Assembly: GCF_964204645.1 (NCBI RefSeq)
Contig: NC_134030.1
Location: 5,144,278 to 5,208,277 of the forward strand
Origin: Tubulanus polymorphus
Lineage: Eukaryota > Nemertea > Palaeonemertea > Tubulaniformes > Tubulanidae
Direction: 5' to 3'
DNA length: 64,000 bases
In this document: positions 56,192-64,000 of the stretch, piece after piece
How the letters are laid out: each line of letters opens with the position of its first letter
Numbering within the stretch: the stretch's first letter is position 1
Notes under the pieces: generated by a model
Told to the model about the DNA's origin: nothing
The model's database searches: none
The model's input: the letters and a program-made list of their open reading frames with translations, nothing else
Program-made: the position numbers and the translations under genes

Positions 56192-57603
56192 CGAAAAGTT
56201 TCCACACTAAGCTACGCAAAGTCGCGTCCCAAAACACAAGGACAAAGATCAAACCAAGAGTGTTCATTTCAACCGAACCATTGAGGATAACATTTGAAAG
56301 AAGCTGGTAGAAAATGTAATAATAAACAGTATAGATTCAAAAATTGCTTTCTTAGTTATCGTTTTAACTTTTAACTGTGATTTTGTATCCTTACCACCAA
56401 TATCTACAGCATCTCGGTTGGTCCAGTTTAGCTAAACCTAAAACATTCAAATATCTTTGCTTGCATCCATGCAACCCATTAGACGATATGATACCCGACG
56501 GCGCATCATTGATTCTGAACCATCCGATGGCACTCGGTGAGATATGTTCGAGATTTTGTTAAAACTGTCAAGCGAGAAGCCCCGTCGAGTTGAATGGTTT
56601 AGTAGCACTCCCTAATTGGAGACAGAAATTATAAGGTTTGGATTTCTACCTCCATCATTGTGATGCTGCGTACCCTCCCGCATCGTATCGATCTATTGAT
56701 AACAGTCACGTGATGTAGAATCGATCGCTGTCTTATTATGTACTGCATCTGAAAGACTTCCGAAAAGACCTTATAGTGATGTCAAAAAACCATAATGTTT
56801 ACATAGGGAAATAATGACAAACCTAATCGATAGAGTATTTACAAACGAACGAACGAATGAACTATCATATCAAATTTCATATCTTATTATATGTACGTGA
56901 TATTCACTTTGAACTCCGTGGTTTTCTCTTTAAAAGTAAACGACAGAAACTCGATCGAGTTGTCACCCGTATATAAACAGTTAGTTAGAATACGGCAGTC
57001 GAAGTATAAGAGATACATGTCGCTGTCTAGTGTGACAATAATTCAATTTCACCTGTATCAAGCGCACACGAAACGAGTCGGAAATCTCTCCCCCCCCCCC
57101 TCTCTCTCTCTCTCTCTCCGGCATCATCGTCGCGTTCTCCACGGTTGCTACACAACATTTATGACAAACGATCGACTCATCCATAGTTTCAGGAGTGAAT
57201 GTGCGCTCGCGTATCAGCGCGTATATTCAATGTAGCGACACATAATCATCGATAGAGCTGCAGTGGATGCGGGAGGTGGATGCTGGGGTTTATGCTCAAC
57301 CAGTTGATAATACATATCGAAATCACCGATCTACCAACGAACTAAACCAGTTCGCCTTTTGAACGGCGAGGGAGTATCCAGTGAATCTTTTTAACGCAAA
57401 ACTATTTCACGAGGAAAGTCGACGTTCGGATAAGGTAACCTACAATCGTCGGAAAAGCTGAAAAGTGTTTTGAAATATTTCTGTAATTTGGTGAGCAGCT
57501 AACTTCGTCATATTGTCACAAATTTAGATCTTTCCTACAGGAATTTATCGGTGATTAAAGGATTAGTAATTATTTCCGTCGGAATCGTACTTACAGTAAC
57601 AGT
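56192..57603. other. Intergenic and MFSD6-like 5' region
   Basis: It holds the astacin 3' UTR, then spacer with a C/CT-rich tract at 57087-57118, and then what is probably the 5' UTR of the next gene. Small ORFs at 56377-56562 and 56891-57235 have no domain or splice support. Confidence 0.45.
57087..57118. repeat. Polypyrimidine tract (C)n(TC)n
   Basis: A run of cytosines followed by about nine CT units. It is a simple repeat about 500 bp upstream of the second MFSD6-like gene. Confidence 0.95.
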
Positions 57604-59347
57604 ATGGCGCAATTTTCCACAGCGGCACCAAATATGGTACGTGTCGACTCTATAACGAAGCCCGATAAACCGGACTATCAAGGATATTCACCAGACAAGG
57701 AGAAAACTATCACGATAAACGGCAATATGAATCAACCACCACCGAAACCGGGTGGTCGAAATTTAAAACGCGATATCCTCGACGGATTGTTCACTTACGT
57801 TAACTATGATCTATTCTTGTGTAAAGCGTTTTATTTCTTCTTTTTCTCGGCGTTCGGTTCGCTATTCCCTCTGATGGGTGTGTACTTCAAACAAATAGGA
57901 ATGAACGCATCGCAGACCGGGGTCCTCATTGGGTTTCGGCCGTTCATCGAATTCTGTAGCGTTCCATTTTGGGGCACGGTTGCAAATCGATTCCGCAAGG
58001 CGAAATGGATGCTTCTGTTGTCGTTGGCTTGCTGGATAATTTTCACGCTCGCCCTGGCGTTCATCAAACCCCCGCCGTACACGTGTCGTGTTGAACACAA
58101 CGACACGCATGATATATTCGAGGATGCAAGGTACAAACGAGATTTGAGCGCCCTCTATAAAAGGGAATCTACGCTACTGAATAACGTAGGTGCGGAGATC
58201 GATCCGGGTCTAGTCGGTAGTCAATGGCATAGCGGTGATGTATCGAAGCACATTCGAACGAAGCGCATGACGGCTACGCGGACAAAAACAAAAGGTCCGT
58301 TCGGCCAGTCTCCATACGCCGTAGACCACAACGACATTGCGAACAAAGATGACGTTGATGTAGCGGGACTCGTCGAACCCGGCTTCAGTAGCATAATCTA
58401 TAAAGCCAAAGCAATAGCAGAAACATTCTTACTTATTTTACTGATCATCGTTATCGGTGAATTCTTCAGTTCACCCGCTCTAACATTGGCAGATTCTGCC
58501 ACTTTGATATATCTAGAAGATGACCTTGAACTCTATGGTAAACAGCGCATGTTCGGGTCATTCGGATGGGCGATTGCGATGTTCTTTACCGGAATCGCCT
58601 TGGATCACGCTACTTCTTTTCCCGACCATCCGTGCGACCACATCGAAATCGGTGAAAAGAACTACACTATCTGTTTTGCGGTTTTTACCGTCTTCATGTC
58701 ATTGGCCTGGTTAACGGCGACGCAATTCAAATTCAAGCACGACGCTCCGGGTGAGTCTATACCACTGGCAAAGATCACACATACGATCAAAAAGAAAGTC
58801 ACCGACACTATCGCTGGACGACCAGCGTGGCCGAAAACCAAATTCTTTAACCAAGGCGGCGGGGATTCCGATGAAGAAATATGGAACCCATCGTATCAGA
58901 ACGAAGATAACCAACAAGGAAACATGGGCTACCAATCAAAAGTAGCCGGCCAACCTGAAATTAACCCGAATATTGCCAAAGATGGCCAGAACCCGATCAT
59001 AGAAACCGATGCTAATCACCCGAAACCACTAAAGATAACTATGAACGCCGACCCTGATGCAATTCAGAATACGGCAGTAAGTGATGCGGTCAAAGGTCTA
59101 CCCCATACAAAGGATTCTCTCCCTAATTGGATAACAGTTATGAAACTGTTTGCTAATATTCGTCATGGATTTACGCTGTATTGTATATGGTTTATGGGAT
59201 TCGGAATCGGCATCGTATTCGCCTTCCTGTTCTGGCATCTACAAGACCTGGGTGGAGGTCCTACACTGTTTGGTATCGCATCGATCATAAACCACATTTC
59301 CGAGATCGTAGCTTTCGTCTTCGGCAAACGATTGATAACGAAAGTTG
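57604..59347 (+). CDS. MFSD6-like major facilitator (copy B), incomplete
   Basis: The first coding exon (581 codons plus one base) runs from the ATG at 57604 to a strong donor G|GTAAGT at 59348. It encodes TM1 (SAFGSLFPLMGVYFKQIG), the loop 2-3 motif (GFRPFIEFCSVPFWGTVANRF), a long extracellular loop with a basic KRHMT-like stretch (IRTKRMTATRTKTKG), TM5-6, a very long hydrophilic central loop (residues about 380-510), and TM7-8 with FAFLFWHLQDLGGGPTLFG. The later TMs of the family are absent, and no matching exon was found up to 64000, so the gene probably continues beyond the window across a long intron. It is a paralogue of copy A at 25069-27895, with different exon structure and loops. 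Orphan transporter. Confidence 0.85.
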
Positions 59348-61202
59348 GTAAGTACACTCCGCCCATTCACTATCATCTGACTGAACCAACAACTGCCAAC
59401 GTTTTTTTTTCCCAGGAAAGCTAACTTCTCTTTCAGAAATTTTTTGGCCCACTTAAGACTATGCACTATTTTTCACACTTATTCGTCTTCTCTTGATGAC
59501 AAAAATAAACACGACCATCGCAATGTCCTGTGAACGCGCCATGTTACAAGGTGTTCGTTTCCGGCGGCTTACACGCTCCCCGAGAAGCATATCGGAAATG
59601 AGTCCCTTAGGCGCTGGCTAACAGCGCGGTAGTTAATGGAAATGTCTCCCATATTGAAAAGACATACGATCGGTTTATTTGTTCAATAGAATGTGCTGCT
59701 AAATTAACAAACATTCAGTACCAGTTACCGGTAGTTTATTGTACAACTGCATACTGCGACGACGTGTCGTATCAATGCACAATATATCGTCTCAATGTTC
59801 GATGAAAATGTGTTAATCGATAAGAACAATCTGAGGAAAATTCCATTGCGCTAGTACTGAGACGACACACCCTTAGAATTAGTTTCCATCGGTGCCTACA
59901 GTGCTAGATTCGGTTGGGAGTAACTGTATTCTTATCACGACCTTGACCTACGCTTGACACGGCTTATGGATTATACTTTTTCAATTGAGCTAGACAGCAC
60001 ATTTCTGTTGAGTCGACATATAATCTTAGCTGCCACTAGGACCGTTTTGTCAGGAGGACCTTCATTGTCCCATTAAGAATTTTGACTTGAAAATTAGCGA
60101 AATTATTACAACTGTACGGCATGTACATGCGTATGTGAAGATACATGAGTAACAATTCTCTGTGCGTATCGGTGCTGATCGATAACTCTTCAGAGAAAAT
60201 CGATGCATCAATTCGGATGATGAAGTAGCACGAAGCACGACACTGCAATTCCCAAAGCTCCCAATGAACTATGAGCAATCTCTAGACATTCGGTTGTTGG
60301 TCAACGTGCTTCCACATCAAACAAGCCGTAATTAAATTTTCCAGAATTGCGTGAAATGCATATGCGAGAACGATTGTTGTGTAAGGAGACAATTTATTGC
60401 TGCGGGTGACAATCAACGCGATGGTTTTATAGCCATTTAGAAATTAAGAAATGTTCACCCATTACTCAACTGGGAGCCGTCGAACTCGGCAGGATGTGTT
60501 CGAAGAAAAGAAAAAAAGGAAAGTACTTGGTACATGCACAAGGGACTTATCACAGTAGAACGTTGGAGCATGTTTGATGTATTTGGAAGTAAGCATCAGC
60601 TGGGGTTTGCTACAGTATTGTCGTCTTTATGTACAGTCGTATTAGACAATCACCATACCAACAATCCACAAGAATGCCATTTTATAGATAGGATTTGCCA
60701 TGCGCACCGGTATGGTTGTCAAAGCGGTAATAGGTTGATTGATAGCGTGGAGTTTGTTCACTAAATGGATGAATGATAAACCAAAAAAACATCATTACAT
60801 CAGTAAACCTATATTTTGCGTTTCGCATACGAGACTGGCAACTGGTATAGAAACGGAAAAACGGATATCGTTTGGCATGGCCTTACAGAGCTACTTGTGT
60901 TTGATGCATTAAGATTAATGAGTTGATTTCTATTGAACTCGGGAATGTCGGATCTCTCTTTTCCGCCGTGAGAGCCCCTCTCTCCCTAATCGCGTAAACC
61001 AATTGCCGAGTTAGACGACGGAAGACAGCTCTAGAAGCTCAAGACGACGACATTTACGAGATATATCTCATCAGTACGTATTGAACGGAGAGATACATGA
61101 TAAGACATATGTGAACATTGTGTACAAGAATTCTTAAAATATATTCACACGAAGAGATCTTTCATCGTGGTAAATAAAAGCCATCCGATACTATCCTGCC
61201 AA
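59348..61202. other. Probable intron of MFSD6-like copy B
   Basis: No plus-strand exon encoding the missing transmembrane segments was recognised here. The small ORFs at 60036-60278 and 60534-60764 lack domains. If the transporter gene is complete in the genome, this is part of its intron. Confidence 0.4.
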
Positions 61203-62006
61203 TCAAAATTCGCCTTCACTCAATTCCATGTCGTTAGGATCTCTAACCGATTCGTGCTTAGTTTCTCGATCGTTCACGTGATCGTTATTTGTAACCTCTG
61301 CTTCTCCGACGGACCGGTATCCCTTTTGGGCTTTTCCAAATTTCGGTATCTTTATTTTCCTTATTCGAAATAAGCGTTTGATCTTAGTAGTTGGCTTTTC
61401 CTTATCGGCGGTCTCCCCATCATTGCCTGAATGTTTGCTATCTCCACCCCTCCTCTGGTAGGTAACCGCCACGATCACGATTGCTGTAATACCCAACGCA
61501 CCCAGAACACACCCGACGATTGCTCCAACTGGAGTTTCTGATTCTACGTCCTTTATTTTAGTCTCGAGAACTTCCTGTTTATTTTGCTCTTCGAACAACT
61601 GTTCTTTCAACAGCACGACCTCCTTTTTTACTTCCTTAATCATTTTTTCATCGTCAATTGATTCTGATCCCGCCTCCGACTCACTCCCATCTTCCTCATC
61701 TGTATTATCGATTTTTATGTTAACGTCTGTATTTTCCTTCTTCTGGGAAATTACCTTGCCGTTTCCTTTTATATGTTCAGCGAAATCTTTTGCTGTATCT
61801 GCTACTTTTGAAGAAGTAACGGGAAAGCCGATCTCATCGCCAGTGTTTTTATCTGTAGGACGTTCTGGTGGTGGTTTGATGTTTATATTTGTTTTTTCCC
61901 TTGAATCGATCTTGATGCTCGTTGATTTCTTTTGATCTAGGTCTTTCGCACTGACGATAACACCCACACAAAGGAGCACTACTAGTGAAATGCGTGAGAT
62001 CTCCAT
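61203..62006 (-). CDS. Small single-pass membrane protein, acidic ectodomain
   Basis: 267 aa from the ATG at 62006. The frame is open further upstream, but this Met begins a good signal peptide (MEISRISLVVLLCVGVIVSA) and is preferred. Ectodomain residues 21-158 are highly charged, with an acidic run (DEEDGSESEAGSESIDDE) and a predicted coiled coil (about 120-155, KEVKKEVVLLKEQLFEEQNK). TM is about 159-183 and contains small-residue GxxxG-type spacing (GAIVGCVLGALG). It is followed by a basic juxtamembrane tail (KIKRLFRIRKIKIPKFGKAQ) and an acidic end. No family recognised. It lies antisense to the probable first intron of MFSD6-like copy B. An untranslated upstream exon is possible. Confidence 0.65.
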   Translation of the reverse strand: MEISRISLVVLLCVGVIVSAKDLDQKKSTSIKIDSREKTNINIKPPPERPTDKNTGDEIGFPVTSSKVADTAKDFAEHIKGNGKVISQKKENTDVNIKIDNTDEEDGSESEAGSESIDDEKMIKEVKKEVVLLKEQLFEEQNKQEVLETKIKDVESETPVGAIVGCVLGALGITAIVIVAVTYQRRGGDSKHSGNDGETADKEKPTTKIKRLFRIRKIKIPKFGKAQKGYRSVGEAEVTNNDHVNDRETKHESVRDPNDMELSEGEF

Positions 62007-64000
62007 TTTTTTCAAAATGACATTGACAGTTTTGCCTAACAATGAGAATTTGCTATGGTTATGCATAAATACTCGTTTATTAATCAATTTGATTTGAAAT
62101 TTCAATTCATTTATCCATCCGTATAATATCATATACCGTTCAAGGCATAGAAAGGAAACAATTATTTGACGTTCCCAAGAACCTTGTCCCTGGTCGCAGA
62201 GGAACCATTCTCTTCTTGTATATATGACTGTGCACTTACAGCTCTGATCGATGAGAATGCTGAATGCGCGCAGCCAGTAGTCGCCTTGTCGGAAATCTTT
62301 TACCATCGCTTAACTGAATTATCCTTCTCTCAGTCGTCTGACGGCAGTTGATTGGATTCAATTCTGCGTCCGACCAGTGGGAGTGTAAATCCACGGGATT
62401 TCATAGTTAACCTTTCCTATCACCACTGACATCCGACCCGTAGTATATACAGTCAAACTTCGTTGTCGCATTTCTTAAGTCGCATTTTTGCAATCACAAT
62501 TTGTATTTGCGATTTAATGTAACTCGTCGTTTGGATAAGTCATGAAAGGATAAGTCCTCAGCATAACCGTGACGACTTTGACTGTACGTTGACTGCGCGA
62601 CTTAAAGTGAGTTCAACTGTACACAATGTAGAAGGAAATCTGTATTGCGCATATTAAATTTCCACTTAGCTGTGAGAATTAGTGTGATGAGTTTCATTAA
62701 TTAATTGTTGTTTTTAATCGGAATAGGGATAGAAAACTGATCCTTTCCTTTTTTGCATTGGAGCCATTGAGAAATAAGTCGTCACTTTTTCTCAGTACGC
62801 CCACACCTCGTGCTTCTTACTCCGGAATAATCCGTCGGTGTAGTTTTATCTACGACGCAATTGAAACACGAAGCCGTAAATAGCGACTGCCACTGGGAAT
62901 CAATACGGAATTCTCTCCTGCACCGTATCCGCATAAAACAGACCCGAAAGCAATTGATTCTTCCTATGATTTGTTAGTGAATCTACGCAGGTTTCGTATT
63001 TCTTTCCCGGTGCCTGCTAGAGCTAGGAGAACTGTAACTCTCTTTCATTGTTATAAGGGCTTACAATTTCTGCTGTCGAGATTTATCATTCACGTATAAA
63101 ACACCAACGCGCAGAATCCCAGTCGTAATTAATATTTCACACGTAAATATAGCGACAAACACCCGACTGAGATTGTATCATTAATTCATGGATGATAGAT
63201 ACGTACCTGTTCTATCAGTAAGGACTACACTTATACATGTATATACGTTTACGTATGTCTGTATGTTCAAATGGTTGGCATATATAATTAAAGATCCTAA
63301 TTCAGAGACGTCAAACCCGTCGTCGAAACGGGAAAATTTCTCACAAAACACTCAGTAACTATGGTAACTGATGGGCTTCATTCACCGACTTTATCCCAGA
63401 TATCTATCTGTATATGTATATATGTATATATCTAAGGTAGTCCATAAAGCGTGCGCTGCTACGAGCATCGCTGATGATCACGATTGAGTTGCTGCACACA
63501 CGAGAAGATCAATGGCAAGAACACTGATGACAGAAAAATGACATATATATTGCGCCCATGTTGTGAACGACGCTACTACAACCTAACACCGTGGAATCTG
63601 TCGGCGTAGAAAATGTATGAAAAGGAAATTAAGAGATTCCTTATCGTTATCATGACGTACAGGCATCGGGGCAATCTCCCAGCAATGACAAAAGTGGCGG
63701 TTCAAACAGACCCGTCGAACAGTTGTCCTTTGTGACGTCCTGCGAATAGAATTTTTTTTTTCATTAAAATGTTACGTCGTTATTACTAATATATGAGAAG
63801 AAAAAATATAACATATAATAATTGTTGTATTGGTTGCTGGCTGTACGGGCTTACCCGTGATAAATTCACTGTTTATCATCCTGTCGGTCATCGTCATCAG
63901 TCTTATCAGGTCATAAATCAAGCCCGATTTCATCTCTAGCGTCGGCGTAAAAACGCTGCAAAGATGACGTCAGAGTTACTCGACTAGTGTCGTCGTAAAA
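62007..64000. other. Intergenic or intronic, repeats only
   Basis: No coding exon was recognised on either strand. It holds the pogo-like MITE at 62450-62584 and a short TATA/TATG-rich tract near 63410-63432. Confidence 0.4.
62450..62584. mobile_element. Pogo/Tc1-mariner-like MITE
   Basis: About 135 bp with terminal inverted repeats CAGTCAAACTTCGTTGTC (left) and GACGACTTTGACTG (right; reverse complement CAGTCAAAGTCGTC). It is flanked on both sides by TA (62448-62449 and 62585-62586), the target site of Tc1/mariner/pogo elements. The CAGT[C/T][A/G]AAC.TCG terminus is like that of Tigger/pogo transposons. Non-coding, so non-autonomous. Confidence 0.65.

Noticed and set aside
59348-59424. Read-through end of MFSD6-like copy B at the stop at 59424
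   Set aside because: It would truncate the transporter after about eight TMs, and the strong GTAAGT donor at 59348 lies where the family sequence stops matching.
60534-60764. Plus-strand ORF as the next exon of MFSD6-like copy B
   Set aside because: It has no hydrophobic TM segments of the family and no acceptor in the required phase.

Overview
This window is nuclear DNA from an invertebrate animal. Genes are split by GT-AG introns of about 70 bp to 1.4 kb, intergenic DNA is AT-rich with degenerate repeats, and the families are animal ones: PEX19, LRRC28, ETFB, the ciliary protein DRC12/CCDC153, MFSD6-type transporters, intronless peptide-type GPCRs, an Ig/FN3 receptor, a C-type lectin/WSC receptor and an astacin with TSP1 and MAM domains. 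The tandem intronless GPCRs, duplicated methyltransferases and shuffled lectin and astacin architectures fit a lophotrochozoan (annelid, mollusc, brachiopod or similar). The species cannot be fixed from sequence alone. Exon joints were chosen by hand from splice sites, reading phase and family similarity; every complete multi-exon model below closes in frame.

Layout. 1-2063: no gene, diverged repeats. 2064-4827 (+): PEX19. 5793-9344 (-): two complete class I methyltransferases plus a relic exon. 9955-11184 (-): intronless GPCR. 11794-12915 (-): LRRC28, head to head with ETFB (13378-15615, +). 16329-17938 (-): DRC12. About 4 kb without a recognised gene follows. 22157-24202 (+): a seven-exon MetE-like methyltransferase, tail to tail with an MFSD6-like transporter (25069-27895, -). 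29303-31051 (+): secreted cyclophilin with a TATA-like promoter. 32242-35461 (-): two intronless GPCR paralogues and a relic third. 37634-40489 (+): Ig/FN3 receptor, convergent across a 155-bp TA repeat with an orphan two-TM protein (41219-43890, -). 45314-48349 (-): lectin receptor in which a WSC domain is spliced into the middle of a C-type lectin domain. 49461-52096 (+): two more tandem intronless GPCRs. 52830-56191 (+): astacin metalloprotease. 57604 onward (+): second MFSD6-like gene, incomplete here. 61203-62006 (-): small single-pass membrane protein, possibly nested in that gene's first intron.

Housekeeping genes (peroxisome biogenesis, mitochondrial electron transfer, axoneme) dominate the first third. 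Cell-surface and secreted genes dominate the rest, several of them tandem duplicated. There is no operon-like organisation. The most notable items are the WSC-in-CTLD nesting, an animal MetE-like gene with all four expected metal ligands, GPCR paralogues with mosaic divergence, and an Ig receptor with an ITIM-like tail motif.
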